Shown here piece after piece: positions 10,001 through 12,435 of a stretch of 12,435 bases of DNA. This DNA comes from Pirellulaceae bacterium. GTDB lineage: Bacteria; Planctomycetota; Planctomycetia; Pirellulales; Pirellulaceae. The position numbers and the translations under genes are program-made. Positions within the stretch are counted from its first letter, which is position 1. The number at the start of each line of letters is the position of its first letter. Where the stretch lies: the NCBI GenBank assembly GCA_020846515.1, contig JADLDX010000999.1, forward strand, positions 1 through 12,435, read 5' to 3'. The notes below the pieces were generated by a model, which ran no database searches, had not been told where the DNA came from, and saw nothing but the letters and a program-made list of their open reading frames with translations.

Positions 10001-12435
10001 AAAACGTCGTCGTGCTCGCCACCAAATAGTCGGTTGGTTCCATCGCCTGCATCGATTTGGTCAATACCATCGTTGCCATAGATCGTGTCAGCACCGGCAC
10101 CGGTACGTACGATGTCATTTCCTTTGCCAGCGTAAATGGTATTGTCACCGCCTGTGTCTTCAATCAAATCGTGGCCCGTGAATGTAGCGCCCACGTCATC
10201 GCCGTAAATGGTGTCCGTACCGCTGCCACCGATGATGTGGTCATTTCCGGCGCCACCATAGATATCGTTCTGGCCTGACAGCACGCGTAAGAAATCATGG
10301 CCATCACCACCATCCAGCGTGCCATGAACGACATCAATCGTGTCGTTACCCCCACCGCCAAAGACCGTATCGTTTCCGCCGGTGGACAGGATCACATCAT
10401 CGCCGAGATCGACACCAATGTTTGGGCTGGGGGCATTGCTGGGATTACCGCCATGAAGAATATCGCTGCCATTGCCTGTGGTAATCAGGTCAAATCCCCA
10501 ACCGCCATAAACAATGTTCTCACCGTCGCCGGCGTTGATGACATCATTGCCGAAGCCTCCATAAATTGTATCGCGATCCTGGCCACCTTTGATGGTGTCA
10601 TTCCCCGAGGTGATGATGAACTGCCCGGTCTCCGTTTGGTTGTCGCCGTAAAGAGTATTGTTTCCATCACGGCCATCGATCATATCGTCTTGTTCACCAC
10701 CCAGGATGGTGTCGGCAGCGAATGTCCCGCGCAGTTGATCCCTGCCGGACCGACCGTAGATGGTCGTATTCTGTAGATTCGACGAGAGAGTCAAGTTGCC
10801 AACGGTGACCGAGGTGCGCTGGAACAGATCGACATAGTCATCGCCAGCATTGGCATCTACTTCGATCGTTTGAATGTTTAAAATACTAGACAGATCAGGA
10901 TCGATGACGATGGAATCGGGTCCCGAGGAGCCAACAATTTTCAGATGGCGAAGCTGAGCAAGTTCGGCCAGCGAGTAACGCATAAACTGGCGTTCGCTTT
11001 CCCGAATGCGCACCAGTTCGATACCTGTGGGAACGTTGTTGGTATCGCGTCGAAGATTGATCTCCAGTTCCGTACCCAAGTCGTCGTCGGCCGAAAAGTT
11101 GGAACTCGGAAAGGCATTGTTCGCAAAAACGGTCAACGTGTCTCTCACGAACTCGCCATTGTCGACACGACCGAGCGTCGTAAAATCGCGCAGAAGGCTG
11201 GATGGCGAGCCCGAGCATCCGCGACCAAAGCGTACGATGGGAAATTTTTCGCTAATGATCGTGGCGCTCCAGAAGAGCACGAACACATCGATCTTGACAT
11301 CGATGGAGATATTGCCATTCACGTTGACAACATTTTGGATACCGTAGTCATTGGCGATCCTTGCAAGTTCCGTTAGATGGACAGCGCCGTCACTACCTGA
11401 GTCACAGAAGCGGGCTAGTCGTTCGGGTGAACCCGCAGTGGCGCCGGGTCGCAGATCGGTCAGATCTGCACCAATGGTGCCCGAAATGCCGCCTTCGATA
11501 CTCAGACCTGCCAGACCTACTAGCGATGCATCCGCTCGCACGAAGACTCCGCCGGTGACTTCCACTTCATTGACTTCTCGATTGGTCTTGTCTCGATCGC
11601 TGAAATAGAAGCCATCCAGGAGATTGCGACTGCTGCTCTGAAGACCGGTCGAGTCGAGTCCAAAACCGAGATTCGCATTTAAGCCGAAGCGACCACCATA
11701 GTTGAGAATGACTGTGATAGGTCCATACTGGCCCAGAAAAATCGGTGTACCGGTAATCTCTTTGCTCAAGCTCAGCGGCTTCGTGGGCCGCCAATTGATA
11801 AAGTCGACGCGTTGTCCCACCAGCAACTTGACGATGTTTTTTTTAGGTGCCCTCAGAAAAGGCAACGACAGACCATAATCGGTTTCCAAACTGGTCAGAT
11901 AATTCAATAGAGTCGAGTTAGCATTGCCTTGCTGGTTGCCATCGCCTCCGCCTGCCGGTTCATTGGGCAAAAATCTTTGCAGATTGATGCGATCGCTATT
12001 GGTCGGCAAGTTATTGATGGCCGTCGCAATACGAAAGACCAAATCAGCCCCTTCCGGCAGATTGACTCCGGCGGTCAACAATTGCCAAGGGGTAATGTTT
12101 AAGATTGGCAAATTGCTGTTCAGGAAATCGGTAACGTCCTTGGGTATCGGATTATATTGTTGGATTTTTGCAAAGACCGGACCAATCATCCGCTCAATGA
12201 ATTCACCCAGGTAATACTTGGGGGCCGTAAAAGCATCGAGTGGATTCGTACTGCCATTTGTGCCAAACGTAATCACGGTTGGATTGAGCAGCGACCAGTG
12301 AGCCTCAATACTTGAGGTGATACCAGGACCGTCTGCTCCAATACGGCCACCGAATTCAAAGGCCACTTGCGCAGCACCGTCGACAGATACTCGTAAAACC
12401 TCTGCCAAACTTTGCGTCAGCTCTGTTGTGGTGAT
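1..12435 (-). CDS. Giant RTX / beta-helix multi-domain secreted protein, internal fragment (both ends missing)
   Basis: One minus-strand frame is open for all 4145 codons, beginning at base 12435 and reaching base 1 with no stop. I translated it line by line, and every stretch gives coherent, family-like protein with no frameshift. Start and stop lie outside the window, so full length is unknown but above 4145 residues. Order of modules: globular region with an FG-x-D module (residues 1-497), RTX repeats (about 498-1892), W-repeat propeller (about 1932-2345), beta-helix 1 (2346-2834), jelly-roll-like module (2846-3004), Ig-like domain (3025-3130), beta-helix 2 (3131-3668), Ig-like domain (3703-3797), beta-helix 3 (from about 3800). 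Composition is rich in Gly, Asp, Asn, Ser and Thr, with few Lys and only two Cys, as expected of an acidic extracellular protein. RTX proteins are usually exported by type I secretion, whose C-terminal signal would lie beyond base 1. A role in adhesion or glycan binding is inference. No gene name can be given. Confidence 0.96.
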   Translation of the reverse strand, partial: MTTTELTQSLAEVLRVSVDGAAQVAFEFGGRIGADGPGITSSIEAHWSLLNPTVITFGTNGSTNPLDAFTAPKYYLGEFIERMIGPVFAKIQQYNPIPKDVTDFLNSNLPILNITPWQLLTAGVNLPEGADLVFRIATAINNLPTNSDRINLQRFLPNEPAGGGDGNQQGNANSTLLNYLTSLETDYGLSLPFLRAPKKNIVKLLVGQRVDFINWRPTKPLSLSKEITGTPIFLGQYGPITVILNYGGRFGLNANLGFGLDSTGLQSSSRNLLDGFYFSDRDKTNREVNEVEVTGGVFVRADASLVGLAGLSIEGGISGTIGADLTDLRPGATAGSPERLARFCDSGSDGAVHLTELARIANDYGIQNVVNVNGNISIDVKIDVFVLFWSATIISEKFPIVRFGRGCSGSPSSLLRDFTTLGRVDNGEFVRDTLTVFANNAFPSSNFSADDDLGTELEINLRRDTNNVPTGIELVRIRESERQFMRYSLAELAQLRHLKIVGSSGPDSIVIDPDLSSILNIQTIEVDANAGDDYVDLFQRTSVTVGNLTLSSNLQNTTIYGRSGRDQLRGTFAADTILGGEQDDMIDGRDGNNTLYGDNQTETGQFIITSGNDTIKGGQDRDTIYGGFGNDVINAGDGENIVYGGWGFDLITTGNGSDILHGGNPSNAPSPNIGVDLGDDVILSTGGNDTVFGGGGNDTIDVVHGTLDGGDGHDFLRVLSGQNDIYGGAGNDHIIGGSGTDTIYGDDVGATFTGHDLIEDTGGDNTIYAGKGNDIVRTGAGADTIYGNDGIDQIDAGDGTNRLFGGEHDDVLTGGAGIDYIFGDGGHDTLLGGEGNNFLFGGDGNDSLTAGHGNNQMFGRLDGPTILPADDIDRDQFIVGDGINLLVGNGGKDTFGSLTNRSNGQNTVWGDDRFVPSAFDDDDVIYLGNGTNNIHGGLGSDDIIFGSGNNLVWGDHETPTFANGALIDGNDTIINAVVGLSNTLWIDGGGGVDIITTRAANVTVIGGAARDVITVHSPLPGSIVYADNQPSLGNTFPDESILDGNDDVTLSYIQGDRFVSTGITVYGTGGIDTVVSTGIGNVTIFGGSGGDPITVNGSLSATVFGDRLLEAPTDGSDTINVTSDNARVFAGGHDDNISVSAPASYEVRGGSGIDRIHVTGSLLSQDSGTIYGDQSTTVNASDGTDYISVFGPTKIWATGGNDEVTVNNSLGGDTEIYGDTGNDTITMIGGGLNRIFAGSGHDSVVSTYGSEIVWGGDGDDEISTGGNVDEVHGESGNDKIYGGAGFDALYGDAGDDWLVGNDGEDRLDGGDGQDILVGDNAIISPSPLLAGFYEVSVLSGGSTDVLLGGLGNDRLFGGGGSDRMFGHEGIDRIEGNEGDDLIEGGDGNDFLSGAAGEDEIYGQAGDDTINGGDDADLILGDIGNDIINAGAGDDRVYGHDGNDTIEGGSGNDRIYGSTGNDTITAGAGIDLVYGDAGDDNVDGGDDADELYGGTGVDRISGGRGIDHIYGHDGDDVLAGYQLATSVGDDGTSDYLIGGLGNDTLTGGGGDDYLEGNEDRDTIRGEAGNDLIFAGTGLGDHLDGGDGDDTIHGSDESLAPGPNILYSGDTILGGPGSDRILGLGGYDWIDAGAGDDWVDGGTDSDTIRGGDGNDFLYAGLGFSDTLYGDGGHDTIYGSDAGDDTIFGGSGDDRIEGQAGNDVLEGGDGDDIIDGGTGTDIILGNSGDDELIGGGGVGDLLYGGQDHDVLRGSDDGADILLGGIGNDRLFGNGGNDLLSGGDRDDILDGDELPDGDDVLDGGAGDDILEGNAGADLLIGGLDHDKLYGHTLLGTDDDLAADRLYGDLGTDGNEPGSGSDHLRGQGGNDFLFGEGGDDRLDDIQGENQLFFGAGDGPVPNDFVTPPITTAPALTSRTAFRVDGAQLPTGPEPRGWYSPLADSTSGDGVSQVASGAKQSAVAVDASGITYTAWVDVRSGNEEIYVARYVPGELATASLSAGWSELAGSASAGGISRTVGSSREPSIAIDHDNLPMVVWTESRRSGAIITSDIRAVKWNPSGNAGLGLWESIGSSQSTGGISATGNASQPKVVRTTSGPVVAWLDATSGGQQVYVTGFRNGAWSGLGGQATSSGQGLSASPGTVTSMDLSSQNDFVVVAWTDRSALGAQVFASQFNGTVWQSLGATSSAGSPINDTVAAAQVTTTYFQNQPFVAWQDSTNEVSSIRVQRRTAIAWTSAGEGSNTDLGVSSPDNQAYWPVLSSGGNALYLNWIDRPSPVGSTLVGGGWNLRSWNGTSFAQQPNLARLPNGRWLGNDIQTLDMSVDALGRTVISWNALNESRNARQSYVVRGNNLPSKQIHVTSASQTIASILASGQRGTNDVILVSDVQGGFTLTPDDAGVSIIGLTGSSINGPVSINAHGVTLDNLNLASLLLQNANDFSMQQSTANSVVIDGGNSAWLVDNAINSVTITGGATASQLHRNTLGTLLLSGAGASQISVTDNLINGLQAVTVQASSSGRMTGNRLHASSPGSKLGTGLLINQVFSGIIAHNEIQGFSVGVQYNAAASLSHNRIFDNQTGVVANPVGANGLGFTPNSTANVIEDNQVGVLLNGDMQLQIIRSNVTGVRGSGSLVASSLEHANWIEANTVGVDLSGRIAFNRIGLNATGILARSGQTIDHNILVDNTEYGIRSIGKSDLKIINNTLVAFSRWSSENPIANTSPADLIRIEQSSSHIEILNNLLSSGSGYAIYVAVDSMLGYFSDYNLLHSSEPGKLIHWAGEYNDILDWQENVHQFDLHSRGRTEIDPQWSRPKFINPRLGDYRLFDLVAGQRATNPSIDLGMPWIDFPQPTFMNQNLLVNPGFESGLNGWTVTPSGIIASSNPAPSSGTNYFASGNTAVTTLTQVIDLQALAIDMSDKSIVFGGRVRNKAESPADQPEITLEFLNAIGQVVGSISQQPTGTADRWELIGGRATVPETTTRLRFTFTGTRRTTNANDTFLDGAFLYAVSNRMAPDVGAYGAASDELAASSAPRIVLRAPDLYRDWQKHQQLPILWETYGNATSSPVRIDLYQDAASGAQYLLTIAASAPDTGRFDWTPALNNIDFGTKGLRLQIQLTNAQIAFDRSTESFSVPENSPDYYVNDASRTGDLLTTAIGNNRHTGKVPSSPKPLPTNVLRIYTVGAGQTINIDSGTDLVPTPLVIGNVADVSDDEGFTLAGAISASPTPQNISVTLVHNDPVSNGANIELSDADLTTLRNIRVVGGQNAILVRNQSNQVLLDNIESHSATQAGIRVEAGSSISVNRLRTLSNGGQGFFSEGTVSSITSSQAIGNGAAGFLLRSPGPVRIESSLASGNFGNGIEVTNVGLAMATVGSSDLTLGKGNQVFSNLGNGLWAAGNVNVEGNTIYGQNTVGTVGIRLELGASARANVVFNNQRGIQATGGGNVDRNRVYNHASYGISADITGSLSGNVVYSNSVGISLGSSQQGVVENNLVYANTDVAVQSLSTTTTPGLIKNNTIYQPSGDGIRLTNADHVQLRNNIIWVGAGYGIRLLPLNVTGFVSDYNLIYTTGNGAVGRRANNDWKTLSEWSTAMSSDANSLAVDPLFVDLDGADNRLGYFSPTANGSDDDFHLLSQQGSPHGGALAPSVSPSGSGFTLPSQAASPIVIDAVTSLAIDAGQPNDLFSGEPSPNGNAIDLGAYGNTSHASLSPAQFVTLQRPTAAQVVPANQPLAIRWRSHDSLGTVRLELIRVADGNVLTIGSGVANSGNFNWLVPTGTTPGQYHIRITREDAAIAGITQASFTIVAPVTVYYVNDGTVAAGDWTTAVGIDGNDGLSPSRPKASVQSVLDSYTLGPGSVIRVDAGIYNLNASLTISSADAGVTIEGFYDSTTSDPSKRALINRGLSTAGNHTIVLQNADNVTLSRLHITGGNIGVFAGTTSDSDNVTIRDSRIYNNAISGVSIDTGNDGLQLVNNQFSGIGAAGSATIQSTHAVIAGANALVADNLIVDGSNYGLRVSGGGTRVTRNQVFNNTTGIIVASADGTQPTIRVTENMVSGNYDYGMDVSGANVIVENNQITNNVSGYTTFTPRKATGIRLTSSAIVRDNLIADNIVGIESVVGAGIGFVLKNRIYGNSTGIIAAGGSLIDNEIHSNAIGV
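1048..1329 (-). other. Ig-like Kre9/KNH-type domain, copy 2
   Basis: Residues 3703-3797, preceded by DLGAYGNT (from 1380). Same pattern as copy 1: FVTLQRPTAAQVV, PLAIRWRSHD (Trp at 1263), GTVRLELIRVADG, SGNFNWLVP (Trp at 1155), GQYHIRITRED, and closing strand QASFTIVAP. This copy fits the Kre9/KNH consensus better than copy 1, notably at 'G-x-F-x-W-x-V-P...G-x-Y-x-I-R-I'. Only about 9 bases separate it from the next YYVND motif. The D-x-GAYG, Ig-like and YYVND order is the same as in copy 1. Confidence 0.65.
1432..3045 (-). repeat. YYVND linker, beta-helix 2 and its terminal motif
   Basis: Residues 3131-3668. It starts with YYVNDASRTGDLLTTAIGNN and a Pro-rich SPKPLP stretch, the planctomycete-type 'YYVNDGS...GN-x-x-x-G-x-x-P-x-x-P' lead-in, then a first coil TINIDSG. 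Asn-ladder coils follow: LRNIRVVGGQNAI, GNTIYGQNTVGTVGI, VDRNRVYNHASYGI, SGNVVYSNSVGI, ENNLVYANTDVAV, KNNTIYQPSGDGI, LRNNIIWVGAGYGI. The helix closes with SDYNLIYTTGNGAV (1782), W-containing LSEWSTAMSSDANSL, DPLFVDLDGADN, and AIDAG (1446-1432). This is the fullest version of the SDYN...DP-x-F...SP-x-(V)-ID-x-G ending in the window. A right-handed beta-helix is well supported. No active site is evident, so a structural or glycan-binding role is more likely than enzyme activity. Confidence 0.88.
3046..3363 (-). other. Ig-like Kre9/KNH-type domain, copy 1
   Basis: Residues 3025-3130, preceded by PDVGAYG (about 3420-3400). The pattern is: IVLRAPDLYRDW, then LPILWETYG (Trp at 3297), SPVRIDLYQD, YLLTIAASAPDTGRFDWTP (Trp at 3174), GLRLQIQLTNA. 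This is the 'x-(I)-x-W...V-x-(I/L)-x-L-(Y/I)...(A/G)...G-x-(F/Y)-x-W-x-(V/P)...(L/Y)-x-(I/L)-x-(I/V)' pattern of Kre9/KNH N-terminal-like Ig folds, which bacteria use as repeated spacers in surface proteins. A second copy lies at 1329-1048 in the same context. Function is structural by inference. Confidence 0.6.
3424..3900 (-). other. Jelly-roll, carbohydrate-binding-like module
   Basis: Residues 2846-3004, about 159 aa. It begins NLLVNPGFESGLNGWTV, the typical opening of galactose-binding-like (CBM/DUF642-type) beta-sandwich domains: N-x-(G/S)-F-E-x-G-x-x-x-W. The middle has ASGNTAVTTLTQVIDLQAL and KSIVFGGRVRNKAE, then ITLEFLNAIGQVVG, RWELIGGRATVPETTTRLRF and DTFLDGAFLYAVS, which is the usual closing strand (x-D-x-(A/V)-x-L/F). 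By family knowledge these folds bind sugars. The specific ligand is unknown, and no binding tryptophan or arginine can be assigned by eye. It sits between the ID-x-G end of helix 1 and the D-x-GAYG motif, where the other cassette in the window has no such module. Confidence 0.65.
3934..5400 (-). repeat. Right-handed parallel beta-helix 1 with terminal motif
   Basis: Residues 2346-2834. The region opens with SKQIHVTSASQTIASIL and TLTPDDAGVSIIGLTGSSING, then gives repeated short coils built on Asn ladders: DNLINGLQAV, HNEIQGFSVGV, HNRIFDNQTGV, EDNQVGVLL, FNRIGLNATGI and DHNILVDNTEYGI. This N-x-(I/L)-x-x-N-x-x-G-(I/V) rhythm, about 20-30 residues per coil, is the known signature of NosD/pectate-lyase-like beta-helices. 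It ends in the motif SDYNLLHSSEP (4173), LDWQENVHQFDLHSRG, DPQW, and PSIDLG (3951-3934). In similar proteins this 'choice-of-anchor Q'-like ending closes the helix. Likely role is binding or display along a fibre. No catalytic residues are evident, so enzymatic activity is not claimed. Confidence 0.85.
5401..6642 (-). repeat. Seven W-centred repeats, probable beta-propeller
   Basis: Seven degenerate repeats begin at tryptophans at 6642, 6444, 6246, 6084, 5913, 5748 and 5577, spaced 66, 66, 54, 57, 55 and 57 residues apart. The last runs about 59 residues to 5401. Consensus as I read it: W-x-x-(L/I)-G-(S/G)...GG-(I/V)-S-x-(T/S)...x-x-P-x-(V/I)-A...(P)-x-V-(V/A)-W-x-(D/E)...x-x-(I/V)-x-V-x-x-(F/Y/K). 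Examples of the inner strand are TYTAWVD, MVVWTES, VVAWLDA, VVAWTDR and FVAWQDS. The length and four-strand rhythm match beta-propeller blades like those of sialidase/BNR or related extracellular folds, but no Asp-box (SxDxGxxW) is visible. Neither catalytic residues nor ligand can be assigned. The domain sits between the RTX array and the first beta-helix. Confidence 0.65.
6643..6759 (-). other. Pro/Thr-rich linker after the RTX array
   Basis: A short stretch (PNDFVTPPITTAPALTSR, then AFRVDGAQLPTGPEPRG) rich in Pro and Thr joins the last RTX turn to the first W-repeat. It looks like an extended interdomain linker. No domain is recognised. Confidence 0.5.
6760..8760 (-). repeat. RTX calcium-binding repeats, block C (dense canonical array)
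   Basis: About 667 residues of tightly packed GGxGxDxLx repeats, the longest uninterrupted part of the RTX array. Clear runs include GGDGNDFL, GGSGNDRIYG, GGGGDDYLEG, GNGGNDLLSGG and GEGGDDRLDD. Asp-Asp and Asn-Asp dominate the sixth position, and hydrophobics (I, L, V, Y) the eighth. One larger interruption, VGDNAIISPSP followed by a non-repeat hydrophobic stretch, lies at about 8487-8430. Smaller loops occur around SDESLAPGPN, DGDELPDGDD and YGHTLLGTDDD. The array ends at about 6781 with RLDDIQGENQLFFGAGDG, a typical trailing turn, then a Pro/Thr linker. Calcium-dependent folding is the known property of the family. Confidence 0.95.
8761..9864 (-). repeat. RTX-like repeats, block B (divergent middle section)
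   Basis: About 368 residues in which the strict GGxGxDxL pattern weakens. It gives way to longer units of the type G-G-x-G-x-D-x-I-x-V...(T/N)-x-V-x-G, for example GGGGVDIITTRAANVTVIGG, GSGGDPITVNGSLSATVFG and GGSGIDRIHVTGSLL. Three units carry a Trp-Gly-Asp or similar turn followed by a loop and DGNDTI/DGNDDV (9711, 9579 and 9363). Glycine-aspartate turns are still present but sparser, and many strands are beta-branched (TVxVT). The section is most likely a modified beta-roll with wider coils. It could instead be a short beta-helix of another type. Both flanks are canonical RTX. Confidence 0.75.
9865..10944 (-). repeat. RTX calcium-binding repeats, block A (canonical, loop-interrupted)
   Basis: About 360 residues of nonapeptide GGxGxDxLx repeats, with hallmark units such as GGGGNDTI, GGAGNDHI, GGAGIDYIFGDGG and GGEGNNFLFGG. 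Family knowledge: glycine-aspartate turns of successive repeats bind Ca2+ and fold as a parallel beta-roll outside the cell, where calcium is high. The first turn is LKIVGSSGPDSI at about 10944-10909. Extra loops interrupt the roll after a hydrophobic-x-Gly-Asp/Gly turn, for example after YGDNQ (10650), HGGNP (10455) and YGDDV (10206). The block runs into the divergent block B with no break in frame. Confidence 0.93.
10945..11214 (-). other. Linker between FG-x-D module and RTX repeats
   Basis: Residues 408-497. The segment reads through TLTVFANNAFPSSNFSADDD, TELEINLRRDTN, IELVRIRESERQFMRYSL and AELAQLRH, then passes directly into the first RTX-like turn (LKIVGSSGPDSIVI). It looks like a few beta-strands, with an unusually basic patch of arginines for this acidic protein. 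A strand-rich spacer ending in a line such as 'I-x-I-x-G-x-x-G-x-D-x-I' is the usual entry into RTX domains of large proteins. No named domain is recognised. Confidence 0.5.
11215..11829 (-). other. Conserved beta-rich FG-x-D...GFYxxD module with EF-hand-like loop
   Basis: Residues 203-407. Key elements in order: FLGQYGPITV (about 11736-11707), GRFGLNANLGFGLDSTG (about 11694-11644), LLDGFYFSDRD (about 11619-11587), alternating beta-strand-like segments VEVTGGVFVRADASLVGLAGLSIEGG cut by glycines, then the EF-hand-like loop, then strands through FVLFWSATIISEKFPIVRFGRGC. The pattern 'FG-x-D-x-x-G...GFY-x-x-D...G(G)-x-x-D-x-x-DG-x-x-x-x-x-EL' recurs, as I remember it, just before repeat regions in giant RTX proteins of Planctomycetes and Cyanobacteria. 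I know of no experimentally assigned function. The strand-turn pattern suggests a beta-sandwich or small barrel. It carries both cysteines found in the window. Confidence 0.6.
11368..11403 (-). other. EF-hand-like calcium-binding loop
   Basis: The twelve residues DSGSDGAVHLTE fit the EF-hand loop: Asp at 1, Asp at 5, Gly at 6, hydrophobic Val at 8 and Glu at 12. Position 3, usually Asp or Asn, is Gly. The following LARIANDYG could be the exiting helix. The loop sits inside the FG-x-D module rather than in a paired EF-hand domain, so it is more like the single calcium loops of dockerin-type and extracellular proteins. Calcium binding is inferred from the motif. Confidence 0.55.
11830..12435 (-). 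other. Unrecognised region upstream of the FG-x-D module
   Basis: Residues 1-202 of the window. The sequence is mixed hydrophobic and polar, and reads as a folded region rather than low-complexity linker. Visible stretches include FEFGGRIGADGPGI, a possible helical part around YYLGEFIERMIGPVFAKI, a Pro-rich turn and a hydrophobic segment NLPEGADLVFRIATAINNL. A short Gly/Asn/Gln-rich linker follows around 11960-11915. In large planctomycete and cyanobacterial RTX proteins a comparable region, mentioning an inner helix pair and then the FG-x-D module, tends to precede the RTX repeats; that comparison is from memory. I recognise no named domain and no signal peptide. Its own beginning is cut by the window edge. 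Confidence 0.5.

Noticed and set aside
6760..10944. Possible CRISPR array or DNA-level tandem repeat
   Set aside because: The repetition is at protein level (nonapeptides) with variable codons. There are no identical direct repeats with unique spacers of constant length.
11815..11850. The T-run near 11837 as a transcription terminator
   Set aside because: It encodes Lys-Lys-Asn in the open minus frame (APKKNIVKL), and no GC-rich hairpin is adjacent on either strand.

Overview
The window is the interior of one giant gene. Read on the minus strand, the frame that starts at base 12435 stays open through all 4145 codons to base 1, with no stop. Neither the start codon nor the stop codon is present, so the protein is longer than 4145 residues and runs off both edges. 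No other gene, RNA, mobile element, promoter or terminator can be supported. The plus-strand and other-frame ORFs are shadows of this repetitive coding sequence. Residue numbers in this annotation count from the window edge (residue 1 = bases 12435-12433), not from the true N-terminus.

Organism: the fingerprint is that of the giant, secreted, multi-domain proteins common in Planctomycetes, especially Pirellulales. It combines RTX calcium-binding repeats, right-handed beta-helices that end in SDYNL and D-x-GAYG motifs, and YYVND linkers. Base composition looks moderate (mid-50s % GC by eye). This assignment is from pattern memory, not from a search. Some cyanobacteria and other aquatic bacteria carry similar proteins.

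Layout in protein order (minus strand, right to left): (1) 12435-10945, a non-RTX globular region with a conserved FG-x-D...GFYxxD module, an EF-hand-like loop and the only two cysteines I could find. (2) 10944-6760, about 1,395 residues of RTX (GGxGxDxLx) repeats, in two canonical blocks around a divergent middle block. (3) 6642-5401, seven W-centred repeats, probably a seven-bladed beta-propeller. (4) 5400-3934, first beta-helix and its terminal motif. (5) 3900-3424, a jelly-roll, carbohydrate-binding-like module. (6) 3363-3046, an Ig-like (Kre9/KNH-like) domain. (7) 3045-1432, YYVND linker, second beta-helix and terminal motif. (8) 1329-1048, second Ig-like domain. (9) 1038-1, second YYVND linker and third beta-helix, continuing off the window.

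The C-terminal half is built from a repeated cassette: beta-helix, SDYNL/ID-x-G end, D-x-GAYG, Ig-like domain, YYVND, next beta-helix. Together the modules suggest an exported, calcium-stabilised, fibre-like surface or extracellular protein used in adhesion or glycan binding. That role is inferred from the architecture only.
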